A stretch of 64,000 bases of DNA. Source: G963666935 sp963666935 (GTDB lineage: Bacteria; Bacillota; Clostridia; Christensenellales; CAG-138). The number at the start of each line of letters is the position of its first letter. Within the stretch, counting starts at the first letter, position 1. The position numbers were made by a program, and so were the translations under genes. Shown here piece after piece: positions 26,651 through 35,320 of the stretch. Under the pieces are notes generated by a model. The model was given only the letters and a program-made list of their open reading frames with translations. It had not been told where the DNA came from and did not search any database. The stretch is taken from NCBI GenBank assembly GCA_963666935.1, contig OY762936.1, positions 2,379,382-2,443,381 of the forward strand, read 5' to 3'.

Positions 26651-27331
26651 TTAATAGGGATGTACTGGGTGCTTAAGAACCTCGTAGTTGTGGCCGGGGA
26701 TGATGTAGTCACACGCTTTTTCAAGCTTTTTGTAACCTTTGTAATACTGGATAATATCCGTGTACACATTGCTTGCGATTTTGGGATCACTTTCCCACCA
26801 TTTGTAATCCGTGACGAAATCGGCAGTAAGGGCTGCCCTTCCCTTCTCAGTATCCACAATAACACACTGAGAACCGGGAGTGTGCCCGCCTACCAGAACC
26901 ACCGAGAGACCGTCCGCGATCTGCTCGTCTCCATCAAGCAGAATCCACTTTGTCTTGATGATTCTCTCCAAATCAAAGCCCCAAGCCTGAGTCGGAACGG
27001 GATCCACCCCGTAGTGGTATTCGTCCCTCTGCAAATAAAACTTTGCATTGGGAAACAGGTGATTATTGGACATATGATCCCAATGGAGATGTGTGATAAT
27101 GACAATATTGATTTCAGCCGGATCAATTCCCATTGTCGCGAGCTTCTCTTCGATACGTTCACCGGGCTCCTGATAATACGGCATCTTGTTAATGCCATCA
27201 GCAGGAACGCCGCCGGTGTCGACAATCACTCTGCTCACGCCGTCCGTAAGATAGAAGGATACGATAGGTGACTCGACATTATTTCTGATCACGCGGCCCA
27301 AAAGAATGGGGTATATTTTAAAATTCGCCAT
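26651..27331 (-). CDS. MBL-fold metallo-hydrolase (lactonase-like)
   Basis: 226 residues. HLHWDH (~80-85) is the metal motif, with further His in GGHTPGS and late GH. The layout is that of N-acyl-homoserine-lactonase-type MBL proteins. ATG overlaps the stop of the PrpF gene by one base (TAATG). In this operon it may open a lactone or hydrolyse a thioester of the imported compound; quorum quenching is possible but not suggested by the neighbours. Confidence 0.85.
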   Translation of the reverse strand: MANFKIYPILLGRVIRNNVESPIVSFYLTDGVSRVIVDTGGVPADGINKMPYYQEPGERIEEKLATMGIDPAEINIVIITHLHWDHMSNNHLFPNAKFYLQRDEYHYGVDPVPTQAWGFDLERIIKTKWILLDGDEQIADGLSVVLVGGHTPGSQCVIVDTEKGRAALTADFVTDYKWWESDPKIASNVYTDIIQYYKGYKKLEKACDYIIPGHNYEVLKHPVHPY

Positions 27332-28509
27332 TATCGTTCCCCCATGTCACCATAGATTCTTGACTTCTTTACATATACATAGCCGTCAAAAATACGGCGC
27401 GCGGTACGTGGATACACAGCGTTCTCGACTACAATGCCGTCGGGAGTCTCATGAACCTTGCAGTTCACCTTGCTTATCCCTCTTGGATGGCCGAAATATG
27501 TGAAGCCGTCTTCCCGGGCGGGAACCGCTCTTGCCTGGCTGACAAGGGTTCCGTTGATGAGCGACGCCACCACCAAATTGAAGGTTGCTGTGCCGCCGAA
27601 AGCGGGGGCGGGCAGCTGGTTGAACATGCTTCTGGCGGTGAAGTCCATGCCCTCTTTTCGGATCAGCTTACCAGTGCCATAGTCTACATAGTCCTGAGGG
27701 GGGGACACGATGCAGATTCCGGGCTGGATCGGGCTGAGCAGCGTTGCGTCCTCGCCGGGCTTTATAAATCCAAGCTTGACCGCCAGCGCGCTTCTAATCG
27801 TCTCAAGGCGCTCCAGTAGCTCTTTATTAGCCGCAATTTCGGGGGGAGACTCTGTTCCATTAGCGCCGACGTCCTCCGCCCGCACATAAGAAATGCAGTT
27901 TGCCATATCCACGGTTGATGTGGGAATCACGCCAACACCCTCAACCTCGATCATGTCAACAACGTTTCCCGTGGGCAGCACGCTGCCTGTGATCGCACCG
28001 GTTGTATTCTTGAAATCCAGGTCGATCTTCGACGCGGTTCCGGGAACGCCGTCAATGGAAAAGTCGCCGTCAACCGCCGCCTTGCCGTTTCTTACCTCCA
28101 CCTTCGCAATGAGGATTTTCCCTGTGTTGATGTTGTTGATGCGCACATACGTGTACGGCTCGGTAACCTTTACCATGCCCTCATCGATCGCATATGGTCC
28201 TACCGCAGAGGAAATGTTACCGCAGTTCAGATCGTATTTGACTTCGCTTGTCCTTAGCTGTACTTGGCCGAAGAGGTAGTCAATATCGGCATCTTCTGTG
28301 GTTGGAGGAGAAATAATAGCGACCTTGCTGGTTGTGGTGTCGCTGCCGCCCATGCCATCAATCTGACGGATATCAGGACTACCAAAAATTGCCAAAATGA
28401 TCTTATCGCGCAACTGGGGATCCGCGGGAAGCTCATTTTTCTTCAGAAAAATGGCTTTGCTTGTACCTCCGCGCATATAAGTACAGCGTACGAGTTCTTG
28501 TTCGCCCAT
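27331..28509 (-). CDS. PrpF-family isomerase
   Basis: 392 residues, two-domain diaminopimelate-epimerase-like fold. Starts RCTYMRGGTSKAIFLKKNEL and contains LNCGNISSAVGPYAID (~97-112), the typical PrpF catalytic Cys region. The family moves double bonds: methylaconitate, aconitate, oxalomesaconate and 3-methylitaconate (Mii of Eubacterium barkeri). No cofactor is needed. With the LeuCD-type hydratase and ICL-type lyase in the same operon, the Mii role (methylitaconate to dimethylmaleate) is attractive. Aconitate isomerase is the main alternative. Confidence 0.88.
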   Translation of the reverse strand: MGEQELVRCTYMRGGTSKAIFLKKNELPADPQLRDKIILAIFGSPDIRQIDGMGGSDTTTSKVAIISPPTTEDADIDYLFGQVQLRTSEVKYDLNCGNISSAVGPYAIDEGMVKVTEPYTYVRINNINTGKILIAKVEVRNGKAAVDGDFSIDGVPGTASKIDLDFKNTTGAITGSVLPTGNVVDMIEVEGVGVIPTSTVDMANCISYVRAEDVGANGTESPPEIAANKELLERLETIRSALAVKLGFIKPGEDATLLSPIQPGICIVSPPQDYVDYGTGKLIRKEGMDFTARSMFNQLPAPAFGGTATFNLVVASLINGTLVSQARAVPAREDGFTYFGHPRGISKVNCKVHETPDGIVVENAVYPRTARRIFDGYVYVKKSRIYGDMGER

Positions 28510-28566
28510 GGTTGAAGTACTCCTTTGCTCATATTTTTTCCCTGCAATGCATCAAACAAAGCTCAA

Positions 28567-29925
28567 TTAGGAAATAATTGAGATCAGATCCCGTATTTCG
28601 TAGTGCTCAAGATCCTTTACCACCTCCATAATTTTTTCGCTGTGCCCGTCGGTAATCAGATTGGAGCGGCAGGTGCAGTCGCGGAATTTATCCTTGATCT
28701 GCTCATAGTTCAGCACCGGGGGATGCGCATGGACGCTGTACTTGGTTCCGTCTTTCAACGTTACCGTCACGATGGCATGATAGTCCGCATGGTCGCGGGA
28801 GACGGTTTTATCCAGCTCTTCATCCAGATAGTGATTCACAAGTGGATACAGCTTTCTCATGGCCGGATCATTGACGACCTCTTCCGTATGCAGGCTCAGA
28901 CCCCATCTGCGATAATGAAGAACCAGACACACGCAGAAATGAATGCTGAACTTGGCTTCATAAATGTCTTTGGGATCCGGGAAAAACATTTTAAAGCTGC
29001 CGCCGGCGTTCATGCCGACATCGATACTGGCAACATCTTCTTCCCTGATGTCGTACTTGTGCACCAACTCCATCATTCCATTCATAGGTGCGTGGGTCGT
29101 GCCGCAGGAGGGGTGGGGTTTGATCAGGGTTGGTGTCTCCTTCAGATCCCACACTTTGCCCAACTGCTCAATATATTCATAATGAGGATCGGTGCAGAAT
29201 ACATCGATATAACCACCAATCCCCTCAAAGGCGTCCACATGGGAGGTAAAGCCAAGCTTCGCCAGCAGCGCGCTTCTCACGCCACCCTCAATGGAACGGC
29301 CGACATGGAAGGGCTTCGCGTGGACTCCCACATTGCGCTTGAGTCCACTGAATGTGGAGCAGGCAATTCCCCAGGCCATAAGCATCTGTTCTTTATCCAG
29401 CTTAAGCAGCTTTCCGGCAGTGGCAACAGCGCCCACCGTAGTCCAGATGCCGGTGGCATGGAACCCTCTGTACCAGGGTTCGGTAGTCGTAACCTGCTGA
29501 ACCTTCGTGTAGGCTTCAATGCCGACAACAAAAGCTGTCAGAATATCCTTACCGCTGGCGCCCACCATCTCCGCCACCGGGAGAAGAGCGGGAACCACGC
29601 CCGCGCTGGGGTGCGAGAGCAGAAAATGATCGTTATAGTCAATCGCGTCTATCAGGATGCCGTTTGCAAACGAAGCGTTCATGACGTCCGTCTTCATATT
29701 CGCGCCGATGACGGTGCACTCTTCTTTCCCACCGAACGCCCTGATAAATTCCTTCGTAACCTGCCCAACAGATTCCGTGCCGCCCTTATAAGCGACGCCG
29801 ATGCAGTCGAGAATACGCCCCTTAGCATTTTCAATTACCTCAGTCGGAATATCCTCATATTGGGTTTCGCAAATGAAATCGATAATCATCCTGGTGATGG
29901 GTTTGGCTTCATCATACTTGTTCAT
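28567..29925 (-). CDS. MmgE/PrpD family protein
   Basis: 452 residues, all-alpha N-terminal domain plus C-terminal lid. DAIDYNDHFLLSHPSAGVVPALL (~70-92) and the later KPHPSCGTTHAPMN (~270-283) are typical. The family includes 2-methylcitrate dehydratase and cis-aconitate decarboxylase; no iron-sulfur site is needed. AAGGAGAAACACA precedes the ATG. It could dehydrate a tertiary hydroxy acid or decarboxylate an aconitate-like acid feeding PrpF. The exact reaction cannot be read. Confidence 0.88.
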   Translation of the reverse strand: MNKYDEAKPITRMIIDFICETQYEDIPTEVIENAKGRILDCIGVAYKGGTESVGQVTKEFIRAFGGKEECTVIGANMKTDVMNASFANGILIDAIDYNDHFLLSHPSAGVVPALLPVAEMVGASGKDILTAFVVGIEAYTKVQQVTTTEPWYRGFHATGIWTTVGAVATAGKLLKLDKEQMLMAWGIACSTFSGLKRNVGVHAKPFHVGRSIEGGVRSALLAKLGFTSHVDAFEGIGGYIDVFCTDPHYEYIEQLGKVWDLKETPTLIKPHPSCGTTHAPMNGMMELVHKYDIREEDVASIDVGMNAGGSFKMFFPDPKDIYEAKFSIHFCVCLVLHYRRWGLSLHTEEVVNDPAMRKLYPLVNHYLDEELDKTVSRDHADYHAIVTVTLKDGTKYSVHAHPPVLNYEQIKDKFRDCTCRSNLITDGHSEKIMEVVKDLEHYEIRDLISIIS

Positions 29926-29969
29926 TGTGTTTCTCCTTATGATAATTATAGCGTGTCCGCTTTTTTGAA

Positions 29970-31187
29970 TCAGTCTGGTTGCTTAAGGAGTACGGCAATT
30001 CCCTGCCCGCCGCCGATACACGCGGAGGCGATTGTATACTTTGCGTCCTTTTTGAGTGTCAGCTCCGTGCAGAGGGTCCCAACCAGACGGGCACCGGTCA
30101 TGCCCAGGGGATGCCCCAGCGCAACAGCGCCGCCGTGTATGTTCAATCGCCGATAGAGCGGAGAATTCAGGTAATATCCCAGTTTCTTCATGCAGCCGAG
30201 AACCTGGCCTGCAAAGGCCTCATTTATCTCCACATAGTCGATGTCTTCCAGCGTCAGCTGCCGTTTGTTCAGTATCTTCTGGATGGCGGGCACAGGGCCA
30301 TATCCCATCGTGCGGGGATCCACGCCGGCGAAGGAGCAGTCCTCCACATAAGCCATTGGGCTCAGGCCCAGCGCGAGGCACTTTTCCTCGCTCATCATGA
30401 CCATGGCAGCGGCCGCGTCATTCATGCCGGAAGAGTTGCCGGCGGTGACGCTTCCCCCTTCTTTAAAGCAAGGACGAAGCTTGGACAGTCCTTCCATTGT
30501 AGTCGCAGGGCGGGGATGACCGTCTTTTTCCACAAGGATGGTTTCTTTTTTCATTTTTACGGGGACAGGGATGATTTCTAGATTAAAGCGGCCAGATTCA
30601 ATGGCTTTCTTGGCTCTCATCTGGCTGTTGTAAGCGAACGTATCCTGCTCCTCACGGGTGATGCCCTGCTCGCTGACAATGTTTTCTGCCGTCATACCCA
30701 TACTTTCCACGGGATAAAGATCCTCCGGTGCCGTATGCTTCATATATTCCTCGTTTGTGCATAGCAGGGTGCGGTTGCCGTTGCCCAGATGCTCGTAGCG
30801 GACAGAAAGGGGAAGATAATATGGAACCCGAGATAAGCTTTCCGCGCCACCAGCCACAACGATATCAAAACAGCCGGTTGCAATTTCATGGTAGGCACTG
30901 ACCACCGCCTGTAACCCGGAACCACAAATTCGGTTCACCGTAAAGCCAGTCGTGGTCAGCGGACATCCGGCCTGCAGGGCCACACGCCGGCCAAAGTTGC
31001 CAGCTTCCGGCGTCGCCATAACATGACCCATTACCACTTCTTCCACCATGTCCGGGCTAATACCGGCGCGTTTGATGGCTTCTTGAACGACAAGGGTACC
31101 AAGATCCTGCACGGGAACTGTTTTAAGATCTCCCAGATATGCGCCAATCGGGGTTCTGCAATAGCTCGTTACAACAACACGTTTCAT
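29970..31187 (-). CDS. thiolase (acetyl-CoA acyltransferase)
   Basis: 405 residues. The nucleophilic Cys is in NRICGSGLQ (~89), His in GGAVALGHPLGMTGAR (~356), and the second Cys in ASACIGGGQG (~388). All are intact, so it should be active. It cleaves or forms a 3-ketoacyl-CoA. TAATG overlap with the CoA-transferase stop means coupled translation. Its presence implies a beta-keto acid intermediate in the pathway, or conversion of acetyl-CoA. Confidence 0.92.
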   Translation of the reverse strand: MKRVVVTSYCRTPIGAYLGDLKTVPVQDLGTLVVQEAIKRAGISPDMVEEVVMGHVMATPEAGNFGRRVALQAGCPLTTTGFTVNRICGSGLQAVVSAYHEIATGCFDIVVAGGAESLSRVPYYLPLSVRYEHLGNGNRTLLCTNEEYMKHTAPEDLYPVESMGMTAENIVSEQGITREEQDTFAYNSQMRAKKAIESGRFNLEIIPVPVKMKKETILVEKDGHPRPATTMEGLSKLRPCFKEGGSVTAGNSSGMNDAAAAMVMMSEEKCLALGLSPMAYVEDCSFAGVDPRTMGYGPVPAIQKILNKRQLTLEDIDYVEINEAFAGQVLGCMKKLGYYLNSPLYRRLNIHGGAVALGHPLGMTGARLVGTLCTELTLKKDAKYTIASACIGGGQGIAVLLKQPD

Positions 31188-32746
31188 TATTTATTTCTCC
31201 ATTCCGTCGAACCTTCCCACTGTTCGCAAAAGAAGCCAGCGTCCATTTCCTTCAGTTTGGGAGATATCTCCGGCACAAAATCCATCTGGTTCAGAATATC
31301 TTTTTCCATATCAATACCAGGCGCGATTTCCGTTAGGGTCATCTTTCCATCGATTAGCTCAAAGACAGCACGTTCCGTAACATATATAACCTTTTGCTGA
31401 ATGGATGCCGCATACTTTCCGCTGAAGGTAATGCACTCTACATCCTTCATGAATTTTTTCCGGGCGCCCTCCTGCATGATTTTCAGTTCTCCGCCCTCAA
31501 TGGCGATTTTGGCACCATTGGTAAACGTTCCGCAAAAGACGCACTTGGGCGTGTTCTGGGAAATATTAATAAAACCGCCACAGCCAATAACTCGGTTTCC
31601 GAAACGGGTCACATTGACATTGCCATATCGGTCCGCCTGGGCAAGTCCCAAAAACGTTACATCCAGACCACCGCCGTCATAATAGTTAAACATCTCGCTG
31701 TGGTTGATCATAGCTTCGGGATTATATGTATTTCCAAAGTTTGCCTTTGCCGCCGGAACGCCGCCAAAAACGCCACCTTCCGTCGTAAGTGTCATCATAT
31801 CGCTAGCCCCGTGCTCAGCCAGTACTGACGGCACGTCCCCTGGCAGGCCGTAACCCAGATTGACAATTGCGTTTTCAGGGATTTCAAGGGAGCAGCGACG
31901 CGCGATAACCTTGCGTTCCGTCAAAGGAAGCCGGGGGATCTCTTCCAGCGGAATGTTGATCTCCCCGGAGAAAGACGGCTCATAATACACATTTTCACCC
32001 TGCCAGCAATATTCCTTGTCCTCCGCCACCACGATGTAATCGACCAGGGCCGCGGGAACCTGCACCTTCTGGGGCGCGATCGTTCCTTTGCTGGCAAGAT
32101 ATTCCGTCTGTACGATGACAATGCCGCCAGAATTCCTTGTTGCTTCGGCAATCTGTAGTGCTTCATAAATAAATCCTTCGTGCTCCAGCGTCATATTTCC
32201 GGCTTCATCTGTAACAGTTGCCCGAAGAAGAGCGACATCCACAGGAAAAGACTTGTAAAACAAGTACTCTTCACCCTCGAATTCCACGACTTTCACAATA
32301 TCTTCCATCGTGACACCGTTGAATCTACCCCCCTCCACCCGCGGGTCAACAAAGGTCCCAATACCGACCTTGGTGATCAGGCCAGGACGTTTGGCCGCAA
32401 TTTCGCGCCAAAGATTAACAATGACACCTTGGGGCAGGCAATGCGCCTTTATCTTATTATCCCGTACAAGCTGACACATATTTTCAGAGCAGCCGACATG
32501 CGCACCAACCCAACTGTTGACGAGCCCTTCCAAGCCAAGCGTTGTGGTGCCTTTGTCGCGCCAATCGCCTATGGAGGAGCCCTGCTTCAGATTCAGCGCT
32601 TTCGGATGTCCCGTTTCCTTAAAACTCTTTGCGATGGCGCGGGCAATGCCCTCAGGCCAACCGCTCAGTCCCATTCCTCCAAAAGCTACAACCGCACCAT
32701 CAGGGATCAGCGCGGCGGCTTTTTCAGCTGATATTACTTTGGACAC
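31187..32746 (-). CDS. family I CoA-transferase (acyl-CoA:acetate/3-ketoacid type)
   Basis: About 519 residues, alpha and beta parts fused as in propionate/YdiF-type CoA-transferases. GGMGLSGWPEG is in the N-terminal half; TTEGGVFGG (~327-335) holds the catalytic Glu. AGGAGG lies seven bases before a GTG at 32746; the ATG at 32752 is too close to it, so GTG is preferred. It should activate an acid with CoA from acetyl- or propionyl-CoA. First gene of the operon, directly behind the operator. Confidence 0.9.
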   Translation of the reverse strand: MSKVISAEKAAALIPDGAVVAFGGMGLSGWPEGIARAIAKSFKETGHPKALNLKQGSSIGDWRDKGTTTLGLEGLVNSWVGAHVGCSENMCQLVRDNKIKAHCLPQGVIVNLWREIAAKRPGLITKVGIGTFVDPRVEGGRFNGVTMEDIVKVVEFEGEEYLFYKSFPVDVALLRATVTDEAGNMTLEHEGFIYEALQIAEATRNSGGIVIVQTEYLASKGTIAPQKVQVPAALVDYIVVAEDKEYCWQGENVYYEPSFSGEINIPLEEIPRLPLTERKVIARRCSLEIPENAIVNLGYGLPGDVPSVLAEHGASDMMTLTTEGGVFGGVPAAKANFGNTYNPEAMINHSEMFNYYDGGGLDVTFLGLAQADRYGNVNVTRFGNRVIGCGGFINISQNTPKCVFCGTFTNGAKIAIEGGELKIMQEGARKKFMKDVECITFSGKYAASIQQKVIYVTERAVFELIDGKMTLTEIAPGIDMEKDILNQMDFVPEISPKLKEMDAGFFCEQWEGSTEWRNK

Positions 32747-32790
32747 TTCCATACCTCCTGATCCTATGCGAGGATTTTATTAAATAATTC

Positions 32791-32806
32791 ACCGAACGTA
32801 TTCGGT
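32791..32806. promoter_or_regulatory. palindromic operator for the TetR regulator
   Basis: ACCGAACGTATTCGGT has perfect 6-base arms around CGTA. It lies immediately downstream of the inferred -10 box and ~45 bases before the CoA-transferase start, where a bound TetR dimer would block transcription. Only one copy was seen. Confidence 0.7.
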
Positions 32807-32812
32807 AATATA

Positions 32813-32841
32813 TAAATATCATAACTTTTAAGAACTGTCAA
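32813..32841 (-). promoter_or_regulatory. sigma-A promoter of the catabolic operon
   Basis: On the minus strand TTGACA (32841-32836), 17-base spacer, TATTTA (32818-32813). The expected start point falls at the palindromic operator. The remainder of the gap to tetR (to 33161) shows no further gene or clear motif. Confidence 0.7.
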
Positions 32842-33161
32842 TATCAAACATCGGGAATTATCGTAATAACAAACAAGACCGGCTCTCTATTTGCAGAAAG
32901 AACGAAGCAAATTGATGGTATTATATGCCCAAAATAAAAGAATCCTATTTCTCCCACTAGATACTATACGCCTATAAGTTGATGTTGATGCTTTTCTATT
33001 TGCGGAGTTCATACAGACCACCTGAATAAAATATATCTGCTAAGTAGCGGGCAAAAAAAAAGTGTGGTAAGATTAACTTCAAATAGAGATGTCGATCAGG
33101 AGAAGATGCAACGATACGGAACGAAACAACTTCATGTTTAGAGTATAAGGAGTAACAAAAG

Positions 33162-33764
33162 ATGTCAATAAAAATAACAGTAAGAAAACATAAATCCATT
33201 GAGATGAGAGCTCGCATTCAGCGGATTGCTATGAATTTATTTGAAAAATATGGTTTTGAAAATGTGACCGTAGATGATATCGCTCAGGCAGTCGGATGCT
33301 CCGTGGGAAATATATATCACTATTTTAAGAGCAAAGAGGAATTGTCCTTGCAGGTCGTTGCGACTGTGGATGTAAAATATGTCAAATTGGATGCTATGTA
33401 TGACGCAGATCTTGTTCATACAGGAAAAGAGAAATTGCTGGATTTTGTTGAAAAAGTGTTAATGATTTGTGTTGAGGACGAATTTATCTATAAAGGGATT
33501 ATACACGGCATTAAATATCCTGAACAAGGCGTTCTCAAGTATAGAGAAGACCGAATTTTTTTCAAAGTCATAAAGAAGTTGCTATGCGTTTGTCAGGAAG
33601 AAGGGAGCATTCGAAAAGAATACGCTATTGAAGAAGTCATGGGGATTTTCGTTGTTTTGATCCGAGGAACCTTGATTGAATGGAGGATCAACGAGGGAAG
33701 CTTTGATTTGCAGGCACGCGGAAGACAGCACGCTTTACTCCTGTTTAAGGGTTTAGAACCCTAA
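33162..33764 (+). CDS. TetR/AcrR family regulator
   Basis: 200 residues, the only clearly real plus-strand gene in the island. N-terminal helix-turn-helix: TVDDIAQAVGCSVGNIYHYF (~38-57) is the canonical TetR recognition helix region. The ligand domain is unassigned. AAGGAGTAACAAAAG precedes the ATG. Divergent from the catabolic operon, it very likely represses it through the palindrome at 32791-32806 until a pathway metabolite or CoA ester binds. Confidence 0.92.
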   Translation: MSIKITVRKHKSIEMRARIQRIAMNLFEKYGFENVTVDDIAQAVGCSVGNIYHYFKSKEELSLQVVATVDVKYVKLDAMYDADLVHTGKEKLLDFVEKVLMICVEDEFIYKGIIHGIKYPEQGVLKYREDRIFFKVIKKLLCVCQEEGSIRKEYAIEEVMGIFVVLIRGTLIEWRINEGSFDLQARGRQHALLLFKGLEP

Positions 33765-33784
33765 GCAAGCCACCAAAAGATAAA

Positions 33785-33817
33785 CCTCCGAAAGCTGCCT
33801 GTTTTCGGAGGTTTTTT
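33785..33817 (+). terminator. terminator of tetR, second copy of the repeat hairpin
   Basis: CCTCCGAAAG and CTTTTCGGAGG-like arms (outer CCTCCG/CGGAGG) followed by TTTTTT, 20 bases after the tetR stop. It is the counterpart of 14876-14908 and also follows the CCA end of the tRNA fragment on the minus strand. Confidence 0.8.
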
Positions 33818-33861
33818 GGCGTACCTGAAAGAATTCGAACCTTCGACCCTCAGAGTCGGAG
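33817..33861 (-). repeat. tRNA-Arg(CCG) 3' half, right boundary repeat of the island
   Basis: On the minus strand: loop CTCCGAC (T33, anticodon CCG, A37), stem TCTGA, variable loop GGGTC, T-stem GAAGG, loop TTCGAAT, acceptor CAGGTAC, G73, CCA. Bases before the loop do not pair with TCTGA and no D-arm exists, so only the 3' half is present. It matches 14908-14957 at all but a few bases, in the same orientation, 18.9 kb away. Confidence 0.72.
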
Positions 33862-34024
33862 GCATAGCAATTAAGTTCCTAAAAAAGCCCGTAAAACAAG
33901 GAAAAGCTCCCGTTCCACGGCACTTTTTAGGATTCCATTATGTCTATTGCTTCTACCGAGAACGAGCTTTTTCCGTTGATTTATAAGAATTATGTGGTAA
34001 GAATGTGGTATATGAGTAACCTAA
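33862..34024. repeat. copy of the element flank at 229-395
   Basis: This shares ordered blocks with 229-395 and ends in ggtaagaatgtggt in both. It is non-coding here (stops in all frames). Beyond it no integrase remnant survives. Confidence 0.55.
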
Positions 34025-34046
34025 GCAGCGCAAGTTCGCCCATTCA

Positions 34047-34096
34047 ACTCCTGTTTTGTTCGTTATGTTAACAATTTAAGGATTTCATTCCTGAAA
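34047..34096. repeat. 50-bp dispersed repeat, copy 1
   Basis: Starts ACTCCTGTTTTGTTCG and ends AAGGATTTCATTCCTGAAA. A close copy in the same orientation lies at 53956-54005, upstream of the DUF4143 ATPase. It may be a trace of a former neighbouring gene's promoter or of an element. Confidence 0.55.
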
Positions 34097-34174
34097 CATG
34101 GCTGCCAGATATCGCTCTTTCGCACCACTATACAGCCTTCAAACCATAGGCCAACGTTTAAGTAATGGGCAATC

Positions 34175-34210
34175 CATGTAAATATGGATAATCATGTAAA
34201 TATGGATAAT
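34175..34210 (+). repeat. two tandem 18-bp repeats
   Basis: catgtaaatatggataat occurs twice without interruption, ~30 bases downstream of the msrAB stop. Function unknown. Confidence 0.8.
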
Positions 34211-34238
34211 ATGGAATTGAGGTGTCAACATAGTCCGC

Positions 34239-35189
34239 TCAGTTTATCAGGCTCAGCAGATATCCATATCCTTCACGCTCCATATCTTTTTTAGGAATAA
34301 ACTGCAGCGACGCGCTATTGATGCAGTAACGCAACCCACCCGATTTTTCCGGACCATCGTGGAACACATGTCCTAAATGAGAGTTTCCGGCCCGGCTTCT
34401 CACCTCAGTGCGCATCATGCCATGGGAGATGTCTGATTTCTCGCGGATAACATCGGGATCAATCGGCTTTGAAAAGCTGGGCCAGCCGCAGCCTGATTCA
34501 AATTTATCGCTCGAAGAAAACAGGGGTTCCCCGGTGGCGATATCTACATAAATACCAGACATAAAGGTCTGATAAAATTCATTTTGAAACGGAGGTTCGG
34601 TGGCGCTATGCTGCGTAACCTCATACTGCGCAGGGGTCAGCTTTTTGCGCAAGCTGTCGGCATCCGGCATGGGGTAAGCTGTAGGATTCACCAAGACTCT
34701 CGCCGCTCTCTCAAACTGCTCTTTCCCGATATGACAATATCCTCCCGGATTTTTGTCCAAATACTTCTGATGATATTCTTCCGCAGGGCTGAAATTGCGA
34801 AGCGGCATTACTTCGATGGCAACGGGCTTATGATAACGGCCTTGCAACTGCATAATGGAGCGTTCAATCACCGGGCGGTCTTCTTCTCTGACAAAGTAAA
34901 TACCTGTTCGGTATTGTTCTCCGGTATCGCCGCCCTGCCGGTTGTGAGAAACCGGGTCAACTACTTCATAATACAGTTTCAGCAGAAATTCAAGCGAAAG
35001 AGCCCCTGCGTCATAGATCACTTGGACTGTTTCGGCATGCCCCGTGTTTTGATTGCAAACCTCTTCATACGTGGGATTCTCCGTGGCTCCATTGGCATAT
35101 CCCACTTGCGTTGCCTGAACCCCAGGGATAGCGGCAAGGTATTTCTCCAGTCCCCAAAAACAACCTCCCGCGAGATAGGTTTCCGACAT
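34239..35189 (-). CDS. msrAB: MsrA-MsrB fusion, methionine sulfoxide reductase
   Basis: About 316 residues. The MsrA domain comes first with GCFWG (~8-12) holding the catalytic Cys; the MsrB domain begins ~180 and has RAGNSHLGHVFHDG and RYCINSASLQF with its Cys. The zinc CxxC pairs of some MsrB are absent, as in the simpler type. It repairs both methionine sulfoxide diastereomers. ATGGAGGTGCAAT fixes the ATG at 35189 over 35237. No signal peptide, so cytosolic. Confidence 0.95.
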   Translation of the reverse strand: MSETYLAGGCFWGLEKYLAAIPGVQATQVGYANGATENPTYEEVCNQNTGHAETVQVIYDAGALSLEFLLKLYYEVVDPVSHNRQGGDTGEQYRTGIYFVREEDRPVIERSIMQLQGRYHKPVAIEVMPLRNFSPAEEYHQKYLDKNPGGYCHIGKEQFERAARVLVNPTAYPMPDADSLRKKLTPAQYEVTQHSATEPPFQNEFYQTFMSGIYVDIATGEPLFSSSDKFESGCGWPSFSKPIDPDVIREKSDISHGMMRTEVRSRAGNSHLGHVFHDGPEKSGGLRYCINSASLQFIPKKDMEREGYGYLLSLIN

Positions 35190-35320
35190 ATTGCACCTCC
35201 ATAAATCCTGTTGCACGCCCTGCTTGAAATTGATCAAATTCGCACGATGTATTTTGCGCCTCGTCCGCTGTTACTATGTGCAGCGGCACGGGTCGGCCGT
35301 GTTGCCGCTGAAGAACCATC

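Noticed and set aside
28603..30156. 517-codon plus-strand frame opposite the MmgE/PrpD and thiolase genes
   Set aside because: Antisense frame over two strong enzyme genes with intact active sites; long only because of GC-rich codon pattern.
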